This document shows positions 16,598-24,692 of a DNA stretch of 64,000 nucleotides, one piece after another. Location of the stretch: positions 1-64,000 of the forward strand of contig CACYGK010000005.1 of assembly GCA_902774005.1 (NCBI GenBank). The letters are read 5' to 3'. The translations under genes were made by a program, and so were the position numbers. This stretch comes from an uncultured Bacteroidales bacterium (GTDB taxonomy: Bacteria; Bacteroidota; Bacteroidia; Bacteroidales; Bacteroidaceae). Each line of letters opens with the position of its first letter. The stretch's first letter is position 1. The notes beneath the pieces are model-generated. The model ran no database searches and was not told the origin of the DNA. It saw only the letters and a list, made by a program, of their open reading frames with translations.

Positions 16598-17764
16598 TTA
16601 CTTGATTCTATCAAGCAGAAGCAGGACCTTACGATTATCATTGAGGGTGGTGGCATAGAGATACTTGTCACCACCTTCACGTATCTTCAGACGTTTACGC
16701 AGTTCAGCTACAGACATCGGGAAATTACGTACCGACAGATTTGCCTGCGTCAGTCCGTCGAGCAGACCCCTCGTCTCCGTCTTGCCCAGTCCCGACACCT
16801 TCACTACCTTGAAGCGGCGACCTGGAAAATCCGCGATTTCATCGTCCGTTGTATATAGATGACTGTTAGGATGCAGTTTACCGATTCCGTACCTTTCAGC
16901 CAGCACCTTAAACCCTCCAGCCTTCATGATGCTCGCATTGGGTTCATATACAAACCTACCCACCTCGCTGACATACCGGCACGTGGCATTTACCTCCATT
17001 TCATCAGCGAAATCGAACATTTCCGCCTCCCCATCTGCATCTATATTCACACAAAACGTCCTGACCTTCTCCGCCGAGTGGCATAGTTTCACGAGCAGTT
17101 CCTTGCATTCGTTCTCCACACTTACCACATGCATCTCGCTGACACCCTTCAGGTCCCTCACCACACTCTTGATATCCAGCATCGGCGACAGCTTTATCAT
17201 TACCGTCTCAGCCTTCCTCATCAGTTCCTCCTGCAGCGCGGATACATCAGGTGTGCAGTCAGCAATCGACACCACCTTCCCTCCGTGCACATCGCGACGA
17301 GCCGGATCAAGGAAAATCAAATCCTGTCGGGCCAACTCATGCAGAGCATCCTCAGCCTTTGCGCACACCACCTCCGCATTCTTTACTCCCAGCAGAGGCA
17401 GGTTATGACGCACGATAGCACACAGTTCCTCGTTCTGTTCCACCAGCGTTGCCTGTCCGTACTTCTGCGCCATCATCGTTCCGTCCACACCGAACCCCGC
17501 CGTCAGGTCAGTCATCCGTTCGCCTCTCTCCACAATCCCCGCCTTATATCGGGCCGTCAGTTCGCTGCTGCATTGTTCCATACTCAAATGTGCCGGATAC
17601 ACGATTCCATCGGTCTCTGCCCACATGGGCAACTTCTTTCTTGCACGTTGCCACCCGTCAATCTGCTGCAGCGCCCCCTTCATATCCACATTCGGATACC
17701 TCTGAGCCTGCAGAGCAAGTTCACGCACATCGTCCAGTCTATGTTCCCTTATGAAATCGTCCAT
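16598..17764 (-). CDS. Class I SAM-dependent methyltransferase with THUMP-like C-terminus
   Basis: The 388-residue protein has an N-terminal helical region (1-75), then a Rossmann methyltransferase domain. Motif I is TDLTAGFGVDGTMMAQKYGQ (near 87), the acidic strand end is TLVEQNEEL, and the catalytic-loop segment is LIFLDPARRD (near 153), like the DPPR-type loop of guanine/adenine N-methyltransferases. The C-terminal third (KVLAERYGIGKLHPNSHLYTTDDEIADFPGR) matches the THUMP-like domain seen in the Bacteroidota family annotated as RNA methyltransferase. The target RNA or nucleotide is unknown. It is transcribed with or after the HU-like gene, 19 bases downstream of it. Confidence 0.82.
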   Translation of the reverse strand: MDDFIREHRLDDVRELALQAQRYPNVDMKGALQQIDGWQRARKKLPMWAETDGIVYPAHLSMEQCSSELTARYKAGIVERGERMTDLTAGFGVDGTMMAQKYGQATLVEQNEELCAIVRHNLPLLGVKNAEVVCAKAEDALHELARQDLIFLDPARRDVHGGKVVSIADCTPDVSALQEELMRKAETVMIKLSPMLDIKSVVRDLKGVSEMHVVSVENECKELLVKLCHSAEKVRTFCVNIDADGEAEMFDFADEMEVNATCRYVSEVGRFVYEPNASIMKAGGFKVLAERYGIGKLHPNSHLYTTDDEIADFPGRRFKVVKVSGLGKTETRGLLDGLTQANLSVRNFPMSVAELRKRLKIREGGDKYLYATTLNDNRKVLLLLDRIK

Positions 17765-17783
17765 AACCAGATAATCCGATTAC

Positions 17784-18236
17784 TCATCCTTCGTCCTCAT
17801 CAGGCATGTCGTTTGAAGCATCGCCATCCTTCATTTCCGTGAAGAACAGACTCTCCTTTATTTTCTTGCGGAGTCTGATGTCGGGGATGAAGATAATTCG
17901 CGGATTCTTTATATCCTTATCCGTGAAGCCATCTGGCGTTTCCTTCGATGCGCTGTCGAACGAGATTTTGAACGAACCGAAATCCTCCAAATGGATTGTA
18001 TGCCCGTTCATCATTAGTTGTTCGAACTGAGTAATTAGTGCGTCCACGACACCCACAACTTTGTCTTTCTTGATGCCAGAACTATCCATGATAGATTCAT
18101 ACAAACTGTGCTTGTCAATTTTCGATGCATAATACGGACGCGCCACATAAGCCGTTCTCTGATTTCCGAAGCCCACCTTCTTGGGACCTACCTTAAATCT
18201 GAATTCCTTTTTCTTCATAATACCTGCATTTTTCAT
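17784..18236 (-). CDS. HU-like DNA-binding protein (HU/IHF fold)
   Basis: The 150-residue (or 144-residue) protein has a basic N-terminal tail (FRFKVGPKKVGFGNQRTAYVARP). The HU/IHF fold follows: helices SLYESIMDSSGIKKDKVVGVVDALITQFEQLMMNG, then HTIHLEDFGSFKISF and the arm region RIIFIPDIRLRKKIKESL. The acidic C-terminus (DGDASNDMPDEDEG) is extra. This longer 'viral histone-like' HU type is common in Bacteroidales. Two starts are possible: 18236 (MKNAGIMKKKEF) or 18218 (MKKKEF, with AGG 8 bases ahead). Upstream lie a -7 box and three 16-bp palindromes with 22-bp spacing, probably the operator, perhaps for its own product. Confidence 0.85.
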   Translation of the reverse strand: MKNAGIMKKKEFRFKVGPKKVGFGNQRTAYVARPYYASKIDKHSLYESIMDSSGIKKDKVVGVVDALITQFEQLMMNGHTIHLEDFGSFKISFDSASKETPDGFTDKDIKNPRIIFIPDIRLRKKIKESLFFTEMKDGDASNDMPDEDEG

Positions 18237-18255
18237 TGGTTAATAAATTGCATTG

Positions 18256-18263
18256 CAAAGGTA
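18256..18263 (-). promoter_or_regulatory. -7 box of the HU-like gene promoter
   Basis: CAAAGGTA is the complement of TACCTTTG on the minus strand. It ends 19 bases before the first ATG. The region where its upstream TTTG box would lie runs into the palindrome array at 18281-18340. Confidence 0.7.
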
Positions 18264-18280
18264 GCGAAGGGGCGTCAAAA

Positions 18281-18340
18281 TTCCAAGCGCTTGGAAATAA
18301 AATTCTAAGCGCTTAGAAATAAAATTCCAAGCGCTTAGAA
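18281..18340. repeat. Array of three 16-bp palindromes, 22-bp period (copy 1)
   Basis: TTCCAAGCGCTTGGAA (18281-18296), TTCTAAGCGCTTAGAA (18303-18318) and TTCCAAGCGCTTAGAA (18325-18340) share the core AAGCGCTT and start exactly 22 bp apart, about two helical turns. The flank toward higher coordinates is GCGGCAGGCGCACC. Copy 2 at 48255-48314 has the same layout in inverted orientation. The array sits immediately upstream of the HU-like promoter and looks like a cooperative operator. Confidence 0.85.
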
Positions 18341-18479
18341 TTTCAGCGCGGCAGGCGCACCAAATAAGCGATTTGCAAGTAAGAGTCAAACTCGCATGAA
18401 TTATGCCGAGTGTAAGAGTTTCGACGAAGTCAATTATCATCTGGTTGTAGTACATTTTTCGAAAATAATCCTTGTGAAT

Positions 18480-18510
18480 TTTGCAGTATTATAAATTATG
18501 TGTATGTTTG
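18480..18510 (+). promoter_or_regulatory. Promoter of the lipoprotein pair
   Basis: TTTG (18480-18483), a 19-bp spacer and TATGTTTG (18503-18510). The ATG at 18568 is about 57 bases downstream. Apart from the palindrome array and this promoter, nothing else is seen in 18341-18567. Confidence 0.65.
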
Positions 18511-18567
18511 CAGCGAAAACTTACCAAAATAACTTAACTAAACAACCTTTACAAATAACTATAAAAC

Positions 18568-19200
18568 ATGAATGTTATGAAAATTAATTCATTCTTCAGC
18601 GTCCTGCTATTTGTGGCAGCAATTCTGTTTGCAGGCGCTTCTTTATCGTCGTGCGGCGACGGTGATGATAATAAAAACAATCCAGAAGGCGGCGGTGGCG
18701 ACAGCGGTGGCGGCACCAAGTCGAACGGACAATGGTATATCGAACTTGTTGGCAATGAGAATGTACCCACAACTATTGATTTTATGCGAATATGGATAGA
18801 TGCACAGATGGTTTTTCATCACACTCCGACATTAGCGGAACTCCGGAAACAGTATACAGAAGGATATACCAGTGTAATCCATATCATTGATGACAATACG
18901 TTGGAGTATATTACTCCAGGTGCCTTTTGCGAAGCTAATTCAGGTTCAACGAGCGGTCAGATTCTTTATCGTGTGAATACGAGTTCGCCACTTGGAACAT
19001 TGGCTTTGTATGCTAATGGTTCCACTCCTTATACATACGAGAAGATAGACAACAAGCTGTATGTTCCGCTGGCGGGAAGAATCTATACAATCACAAGTTT
19101 CGGACTGTGGGAAGACGGAGGTGATAAGTACTATTCCTATAACCCTGAAACGGCATTCTATACAATTCCGCCAGAGAGTTATAATCCACCAATCGATTAA
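18568..19200 (+). CDS. Hypothetical lipoprotein with Gly-rich linker
   Basis: The 210-residue lipoprotein has lipobox LSSC (Cys29), then an acidic/Asn stretch and a Gly-rich linker (NPEGGGGDSGGG). A folded domain of about 160 residues rich in beta strands follows (QWYIELVGNENVPTTIDFMRIWIDA…, LYRVNTSSPLGTLALYANGS, YTITSFGLWEDGGDKYYSY). I do not recognise the domain. An alternative start at 18577 (MKINSFF) is equally likely. The linker NPEGGGG is shared with the next gene, which suggests a common origin or function; they are 19 bases apart and probably co-transcribed. Confidence 0.72.
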   Translation: MNVMKINSFFSVLLFVAAILFAGASLSSCGDGDDNKNNPEGGGGDSGGGTKSNGQWYIELVGNENVPTTIDFMRIWIDAQMVFHHTPTLAELRKQYTEGYTSVIHIIDDNTLEYITPGAFCEANSGSTSGQILYRVNTSSPLGTLALYANGSTPYTYEKIDNKLYVPLAGRIYTITSFGLWEDGGDKYYSYNPETAFYTIPPESYNPPID

Positions 19201-19219
19201 CATATAAAATAATACTACT

Positions 19220-20137
19220 ATGAAAACTTCAAGAATTTACTTATTCATGCTGATGGCAATGGTAATGTCATTTGGCATGATTGCATGCGGCAACGACGAC
19301 GACAAAAGCAATCCTGAAGGCGGTGGCGGTGCTGTAAATATAGTTGGTGTATGGAGATTAGTCAGCGTCAATGGCAGCACAGACTTGCAGTATGAGGCAA
19401 AGAGGCGCTATTCGTTCAATAGCGACCATACCTACCTGCTCGAAGACCAGAAGAACGACAACAGGACGTGGCGCAAGAGAAATGGCGGCACGTATGTCTT
19501 TGGAAACAATAAGATCATTCTTACCAGAACAGGCTACTACTCAGGTAGTGACTATTACCGTTATGACACCCCAATCGTAGAGCCAGCTGAAGTAGTCTCT
19601 ATGTCGGATAAGACATTTACAATTAGTGATGGCAAAAACACATTGGTGTTCGAACGTGAAAGCTATAATGACAGCGCTAAAAATAACAATGGAGGTACAA
19701 ATGGCGGTTCGGACGGCGGCTCTGGCAATACAAGCATCGTTGGTGTTTGGAGACTGACCGATATCAATGGTAACACAGACCTTCAGTACGAGGCAAAGAG
19801 ACGTTATACATTCAGTAGGGACCAAACGTACCTGCTCGAAGACCAGAAGAATGACAACATGAACTGGCGCAGAAGAAATACCGGCACATACGAGGTCAGA
19901 GACAATAAAATTACTCTCACCCGAACCGGCTACTATTCAGGGGAGTACCTATACTGGTATGATTCTCCAATAGTAGAGACTGTTGATATCGCTTCTCAGT
20001 CACAGAACTCGTTTGTCATCAAATTGACAGAATACAGTTACGGTCAACCAGTAGAATATTCGATGACATTCGTACGTGAAAGTTATGATGGCGGCGGTTC
20101 TGGTGGTGACGCACTCCCAGATTCCATTCGGGGATAG
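19220..20137 (+). CDS. Lipoprotein with two tandem lipocalin-like domains
   Basis: The 305-residue lipoprotein (lipobox MIAC, Cys23) has two copies of a domain of about 110 residues joined by Gly/Asn/Ser linkers. Copy 1 starts IVGVWRLVSVNGSTDLQYEA (near 40) and copy 2 starts IVGVWRLTDINGNTDLQYEA (near 172). Both continue KRRY, HTYLLEDQKNDN or QTYLLEDQKNDN, and ILTRTGYYSG or TLTRTGYYSG. The V/IVGVW-start and strand pattern resemble lipocalin-like lipoproteins of Bacteroidales; this is a guess at the fold. The copies are about 60-70% identical by eye, so the duplication looks fairly recent. It ends 156 bases before the GH127 gene, which has its own promoter. Confidence 0.75.
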   Translation: MKTSRIYLFMLMAMVMSFGMIACGNDDDKSNPEGGGGAVNIVGVWRLVSVNGSTDLQYEAKRRYSFNSDHTYLLEDQKNDNRTWRKRNGGTYVFGNNKIILTRTGYYSGSDYYRYDTPIVEPAEVVSMSDKTFTISDGKNTLVFERESYNDSAKNNNGGTNGGSDGGSGNTSIVGVWRLTDINGNTDLQYEAKRRYTFSRDQTYLLEDQKNDNMNWRRRNTGTYEVRDNKITLTRTGYYSGEYLYWYDSPIVETVDIASQSQNSFVIKLTEYSYGQPVEYSMTFVRESYDGGGSGGDALPDSIRG

Positions 20138-20233
20138 ATTATCATGTGGCATTTTGGCACAAATAAAAGGAGTTGACCGAAAGGTTGGCTCCCATTTTTT
20201 TTCGTTGTGCCACGCACATTTTCTGATGATTTT

Positions 20234-20267
20234 TTTGACTATAATAAAGAAAAAAAACGTATCTTTG
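20234..20267 (+). promoter_or_regulatory. Promoter of the GH127 gene
   Basis: TTTG (20234-20237), a 22-bp spacer and TATCTTTG (20260-20267). The ATG at 20294 follows 26 bases later. A longer reading frame start at 20207 would lie upstream of this promoter and is rejected. Confidence 0.65.
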
Positions 20268-20293
20268 TCCCCATAATAACTAAACCTAATAAT

Positions 20294-23200
20294 ATGAAAC
20301 GATTGATTCTGACTATGCTTGTAGGGCTGTCGGTGACGGCTCAGGCGCAAAAGGTGCTTTATCCTCGTCATTTTGACTTGTCGGAGGTGACTCTGACCGA
20401 CGGACCGATGAAGAAGGCACTGGACTTGAACTGCGAGGTATTGATGCAGTATGACGTGGACCGTCTGCTGACGCCGTTTGTAAGGCAGTCGGGACTGGCT
20501 TCTACTTCGGACAAGACGAGCAGGTATTACCAGTGGCTGACGAAGCATCCGAATTTCCCGAACTGGGGCAGCAGCGACTTCGACCTGAGCGGTCATGTGG
20601 GTGGTCATTACGTGTCGGCTCTGGCTTTGGCGTATGCCGCAAGTGGTGACGAGACGATGAAGGCGCAGCTGAAGGAGCGACTGGATTATATGCTGGAGGT
20701 GATGAAGGATTGCCAGGACAAGTATGACGGAAATACAGCAGGATTGTACGGTTTCATCGGTGGTCAGCCTATCAATGACGACTGGAAAGCGATGTACAAG
20801 GGCGACCTCTCTGCCATCAGAAGTCATTGGGGATGGGTGCCGTTCTATTGTCAGCACAAGGTACTGGCAGGTCTGCGCGATGCTTATGTATACGGAGGGA
20901 GCGAGGTAGCCAAGGAGCTGTTCCGCAAACTGGCTGACTGGAGCACGAACCTCATCGCAAATGTAGGCGACAATGAGTTTGAGGATTTCCTGAACTGCGA
21001 GCATGGCGGTATGAACGAGACGATGCTGGATGCATACAAGCTGTTCGGCGACGAGAAGTATCTCGCTGCTGCGAAGAAATATACGCATAAGGCGATGCTC
21101 AACGGTATGCAGACGCTGAGTACTACGTTTCTCGACGGAAAGCATGCGAATACACAGGTTCCAAAGTATATAGGTATGGAAAGGATTGGTGAAGTGGGGA
21201 GCGGAGATAATTCGAAGTATCTGAAGGCTGCAGAGAACTTCTGGCAGGACGTGGCTCAGAACCGTACGGTCTGCATAAGCGGTAATTCGGTGTCGGAGCA
21301 TTTCCTTGCCATCAGCAATGCTAATCGTTATATCGATGTACTGGACGGACCGGAGTCGTGCAACTCGAATAATATGCTGAAGCTGACGGAAATGCTGGCT
21401 GACCGTACGGGTGATGCGAAGTATGTGGATTTTTACGAACAGACGATGTTGAACCATATGCTTTCAACTCAAGACCCCACGACGGGCGGTTATGTGTATT
21501 TCACTACGCTGCGTCCGCAGGGCTACCGCATCTATTCGCAAGTGAACCAAGGAATGTGGTGCTGCGTGGGTACAGGTATGGAAAACCACTCGAAGTACGG
21601 ACATTTCATTTATTCGCACGATGGAAAGGAGACGCTGTATGTGAATCTGTTCACTCCGTCAATACTGAAATCTGACGATTTCATCGTTACTCAGGAGACT
21701 AATTTCCCCAACGAGTCAGCAACGAAACTCACTATCGGCAAGGCGGGTAACTTCACGCTGGCTGTGCGCCATCCGGCTTGGGTAGGCGACGGATTCGGCA
21801 TTAAGGTAAACGGTATTCCTGCCAATGTCAGCGTGACGAAGGGAAAGGCATCGTATGCACTCATCACGAGCAACTGGAATGTGGGCGACGTGGTGACGGT
21901 GGATTTGCCTATGGAGGTACGCTATGAGGAATGTCCGGGTTATTCGGATTATATCGCTTTCAAGTATGGTCCTGTGCTGCTTGCTGCAAAGACTACGGCT
22001 GCTACCCAACAGGAGGCTGAGGCAACGGGATTGGAATTTGAGACATTGCAGAATGAATATGGTGGTGAGGGACGCATGGATCACGCCCCAGGCAGCCGTG
22101 CCAGTTCGAAGAACCTGACCAGTGCGCCGCTGCTGATAGGTGAGAGAAAGGATGTGCTGAAGCGGATTCAGCGTACGGACGACAAGGATAACCTTACATT
22201 CACTATCGATGCAAGTCGTCAGGGTGTGGAAACTTACAAGTGGACGACACTCACCTTGCAGCCTTTCTACCAGATTCATCATGCACGCTATCAGTGCTAC
22301 TGGTACCAGCAGACAGCTGAGAACTATGCTAACAGTTCGATGGCTAAGACAGAAGCGGAGAATGAGGCTCTCATGGCTCGTACACTCGACTTCGTAGCTA
22401 CCGGTGAGCAACAGAGTGAGGCAGGACACGAAAGCAAGCATTCGTCAGACTCTAATACGGGTGATTATAATACGGAACGCTATCGCGATGCACGCGCAGG
22501 CGGATATATGCAATATACATTGTATAACGAGCAGCAGGTGGGAGACAGTATGAGTCTGATGCTGCGCTTCAATCTGGCTGACCGTGGACGTATGGGTATC
22601 TTGACGGTTGACGGAACGAAGGTTGCCGACATTACTGTCCCTACCACGACAAAAGGTAGCGACTCGAACGGTTTCTACAATGTGGAGTATCCGATTCCTG
22701 CAAGTCTGGTGCGCGACGCCCAAGGCAACGTGAAACGTGCGTTCGTGGTACGCCTGACGGGTTCCTCATCTACCATGTGTCCGGGTCTGTATTATCTGCG
22801 ACTGATGCGCAGCTATGACGACCACGCATACGTGTTCCGTGCCACAGACTGGACTACTGGCGATGCCGGACGTGTAGCTGCCAGTAAGTTCAGTTATGAC
22901 GAAGAACAGAACAGCATAACCATCAATGCGGGTACGGGTACCAATAATGTATGTCTGACGATGAAGTACGACGAGACAGACTATACCATTGCACAGGAAC
23001 AGATTTTCCTCGTGGTGAGGGGTGCTAACCTGAAGACTGCAAGCGGAAGCAGCTATCTGTGGTGGCTCAACGGTACGAACCACGGTTCGTCGGTAGCTCC
23101 CAACACGGCTAAAACCATCAATGTGGACGGCAAGTCGCAGCAAGTGATTGCATGGGACATGACGAAAAGCGGACTGTACGAGAATTTCGCGGGTGAGCGT

Positions 23201-23443
23201 CCAAGCGTGTGCATCGGACAGACTATCTTCGGACTTACGTCCATACACGGCAAGAGTAATATCTACGATATCTGTTTCACAGACGATGTGGATAAGTATA
23301 TAGATGTAGTGACGAATATCACATATCCGTCGCCTACATCCCTTCCCTCGAGCGAAATGATTTACGACCTGAACGGAAGGCCTGCCCAAGGGGAACTTCT
23401 AAAAGGTGTGTATATTCAGAATGGGAAAAAGAAGGTGTTTTGA
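20294..23443 (+). CDS. Secreted glycoside hydrolase family 127 (beta-L-arabinofuranosidase type)
   Basis: The 1049-residue exported enzyme has signal peptide MKRLILTMLVGLSVTAQAQ and a GH127 (DUF1680) catalytic domain to about residue 600. The residues that form the Zn-cysteine active site in characterised GH127 enzymes are visible: Glu335 in VSEHF, Glu354 and Cys356 in GPESCNSNN, and Cys423-Cys424 in MWCCVGTG. GH127 enzymes release beta-L-arabinofuranose from plant glycans. After the beta-sandwich part comes a further region of about 300 residues (GILTVDGTKVADITVP, TMCPGLYYLRLMRSYDD), probably carbohydrate-binding or accessory. The C-terminus (YDLNGRPAQGELLKGVYIQNG) resembles a type A T9SS sorting tail. 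No transporter or SusC/D gene is adjacent. Confidence 0.88.
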   Translation: MKRLILTMLVGLSVTAQAQKVLYPRHFDLSEVTLTDGPMKKALDLNCEVLMQYDVDRLLTPFVRQSGLASTSDKTSRYYQWLTKHPNFPNWGSSDFDLSGHVGGHYVSALALAYAASGDETMKAQLKERLDYMLEVMKDCQDKYDGNTAGLYGFIGGQPINDDWKAMYKGDLSAIRSHWGWVPFYCQHKVLAGLRDAYVYGGSEVAKELFRKLADWSTNLIANVGDNEFEDFLNCEHGGMNETMLDAYKLFGDEKYLAAAKKYTHKAMLNGMQTLSTTFLDGKHANTQVPKYIGMERIGEVGSGDNSKYLKAAENFWQDVAQNRTVCISGNSVSEHFLAISNANRYIDVLDGPESCNSNNMLKLTEMLADRTGDAKYVDFYEQTMLNHMLSTQDPTTGGYVYFTTLRPQGYRIYSQVNQGMWCCVGTGMENHSKYGHFIYSHDGKETLYVNLFTPSILKSDDFIVTQETNFPNESATKLTIGKAGNFTLAVRHPAWVGDGFGIKVNGIPANVSVTKGKASYALITSNWNVGDVVTVDLPMEVRYEECPGYSDYIAFKYGPVLLAAKTTAATQQEAEATGLEFETLQNEYGGEGRMDHAPGSRASSKNLTSAPLLIGERKDVLKRIQRTDDKDNLTFTIDASRQGVETYKWTTLTLQPFYQIHHARYQCYWYQQTAENYANSSMAKTEAENEALMARTLDFVATGEQQSEAGHESKHSSDSNTGDYNTERYRDARAGGYMQYTLYNEQQVGDSMSLMLRFNLADRGRMGILTVDGTKVADITVPTTTKGSDSNGFYNVEYPIPASLVRDAQGNVKRAFVVRLTGSSSTMCPGLYYLRLMRSYDDHAYVFRATDWTTGDAGRVAASKFSYDEEQNSITINAGTGTNNVCLTMKYDETDYTIAQEQIFLVVRGANLKTASGSSYLWWLNGTNHGSSVAPNTAKTINVDGKSQQVIAWDMTKSGLYENFAGERPSVCIGQTIFGLTSIHGKSNIYDICFTDDVDKYIDVVTNITYPSPTSLPSSEMIYDLNGRPAQGELLKGVYIQNGKKKVF

Positions 23444-23465
23444 GTTGCGAAGTAACCTAAAAAAG

Positions 23466-23492
23466 GCCGAAAATGAATTTTCTTCGGTTTTT
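23466..23492 (+). terminator. Probable terminator of the GH127 gene
   Basis: CCGAA (23467-23471) can pair with TTCGG (23483-23487), or GAAAAT with ATTTTC, and TTTTT follows. The stem is short, so this is a weak call. It runs directly into the tRNA promoter. Confidence 0.45.
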
Positions 23493-23493
23493 A

Positions 23494-23525
23494 TTTGGCT
23501 ATGTCCTCACTTAATCATACCTTTG
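23494..23525 (+). promoter_or_regulatory. Promoter of tRNA-Phe
   Basis: TTTG (23494-23497), a 20-bp spacer and TACCTTTG (23518-23525). The context CTTAATCATACCTTTG is nearly the same as in the DUF4294 and purD promoters. Confidence 0.75.
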
Positions 23526-23541
23526 CACCCGCAAACGAGAT

Positions 23542-23614
23542 GGTGCCATAGCTCAGTTGGTAGAGCATCGGACTGAAAATCCGTGTGTCCCCGGTTCGAA
23601 TCCTGGTGGTACCA
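23542..23614 (+). tRNA. tRNA-Phe (anticodon GAA)
   Basis: The 73-nt cloverleaf has acceptor GGTGCCA pairing with TGGTACC, D-arm GCTC…GAGC, anticodon GAA at 23575-23577, T-loop GTTCGAATC and discriminator A at 23614. CCA is not encoded. A 14-bp terminator hairpin follows. Confidence 0.96.
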
Positions 23615-23620
23615 CAAGAG

Positions 23621-23655
23621 AAATCGCTGACTGCAAGGCAGTTGGCGATTTTTTT
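23621..23655 (+). terminator. Terminator of tRNA-Phe
   Basis: A 14-bp stem (23621-23634 with 23638-23651, including two G-T pairs) has a 3-nt loop AAG and then a T-run to 23655. Confidence 0.9.
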
Positions 23656-23672
23656 ATTAACCTTTAACCTCT

Positions 23673-24692
23673 ATGAAAAAAACTATTATTTCTTCAATTC
23701 TTTTGCTTGCATCAATTGTTGCTCAGGCTAAGTCGGACACTCTGACGATAGCTATGACCGGGGATATAATGATGGGAACGACGTTTCCGGAGGTGGCACT
23801 GCCACAGAACGACGGACGGGATCTCCTTGCCGATACGAAGGCGATAACGAGGAGAGCTGACCTGGCTGTGGGTAATCTGGAGGGAACGCTGTGTGATGCG
23901 GGAAAGAGTACGAAGACTCCGGGGAAGAACAGTTATGCATTCCGTACCCCGACGAAGTATGCTCCGCTGTTGAAGGATGCAGGATATGATTTCCTGAGTA
24001 TGGCGAATAACCACTCGAACGATTTCGGTGAGGAGGGCATGAATTCAACGGAGAAATGTCTGGATGAGCAAGGTATCAAGTATGCAGGTGTGGAAGGACG
24101 TGCACGGATGGCAGTAGTGGAGCGTGGCGGTGTGAAGTATGGCATCTGTGCGTTCGGACATAACAGTTACACGATGAAGCATACGGACCTGGAACTGGTG
24201 AAGAGTGTGCTGGACGAACTGAAGGAACAATGCGACATCATAGTGGTGTCATTTCACGGAGGTGCTGAGGGAAAGACGAAGAATCACCTGCCATACGGAC
24301 ATGAGATATATCTGGGTGAGGATCGCGGCGACCTGCGCACATTTGCTCATTTCTGCGTGGATAACGGAGCAGACGTGATTTACGGACATGGTCCGCACGT
24401 GGTGCGCTGCATGGAGGTGTACAAGGGCAGGTTCATCGTATATAGTCTGGGTAATTTCTGCACACCTTACGGCATGAACCTGACGGGCATATCGGGATAT
24501 GCTCCAGTGGTGGAGATAAAGATTGGGAAGGACGGCCGCTTCCTGAAGGGGAAGGTGCATTCGTTCATCCAACAAAAGGGCGTGGGACCTCGAAAGGACG
24601 AGGCGGACGTCGTAGCTAAAGAAATGGGCAGACTGAGCCGCGAAGATATTCATCAGAACCCTATAAGGGTCGATGGAAAGGGCAATTTCTAA
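23673..24692 (+). CDS. CapA-family exported metallophosphatase-fold protein
   Basis: The 339-residue protein has a signal peptide (MKKTIISSILLLASIVAQA) and the CapA/PGA_cap calcineurin-like fold. It has TIAMTGDIMMGT (near 25), VGNLEGTL, LSMANNHSNDFGEEG, VSFHGGAEG and GHGPHVVRCMEVYKGRFIVYSLGNFC, which together supply the metal-ligand Asp, Asn and His residues. Named after a poly-gamma-glutamate capsule gene, most family members have unknown substrates, and no pgs/cap genes are near. It starts 18 bases after the tRNA-Phe terminator. Its stop overlaps by three bases the stop of the convergent HD gene. Confidence 0.88.
   Translation: MKKTIISSILLLASIVAQAKSDTLTIAMTGDIMMGTTFPEVALPQNDGRDLLADTKAITRRADLAVGNLEGTLCDAGKSTKTPGKNSYAFRTPTKYAPLLKDAGYDFLSMANNHSNDFGEEGMNSTEKCLDEQGIKYAGVEGRARMAVVERGGVKYGICAFGHNSYTMKHTDLELVKSVLDELKEQCDIIVVSFHGGAEGKTKNHLPYGHEIYLGEDRGDLRTFAHFCVDNGADVIYGHGPHVVRCMEVYKGRFIVYSLGNFCTPYGMNLTGISGYAPVVEIKIGKDGRFLKGKVHSFIQQKGVGPRKDEADVVAKEMGRLSREDIHQNPIRVDGKGNF

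Noticed and set aside
20000..21457. 485-residue open frame on the minus strand
   Set aside because: It lies antisense to the lipoprotein and GH127 genes, is Arg/His/Ile-rich with no domain, and shows the composition of a shadow frame.
23673..24692. Poly-gamma-glutamate capsule locus
   Set aside because: Only a CapA-like protein is present, with no capB/capC/pgs genes around it.
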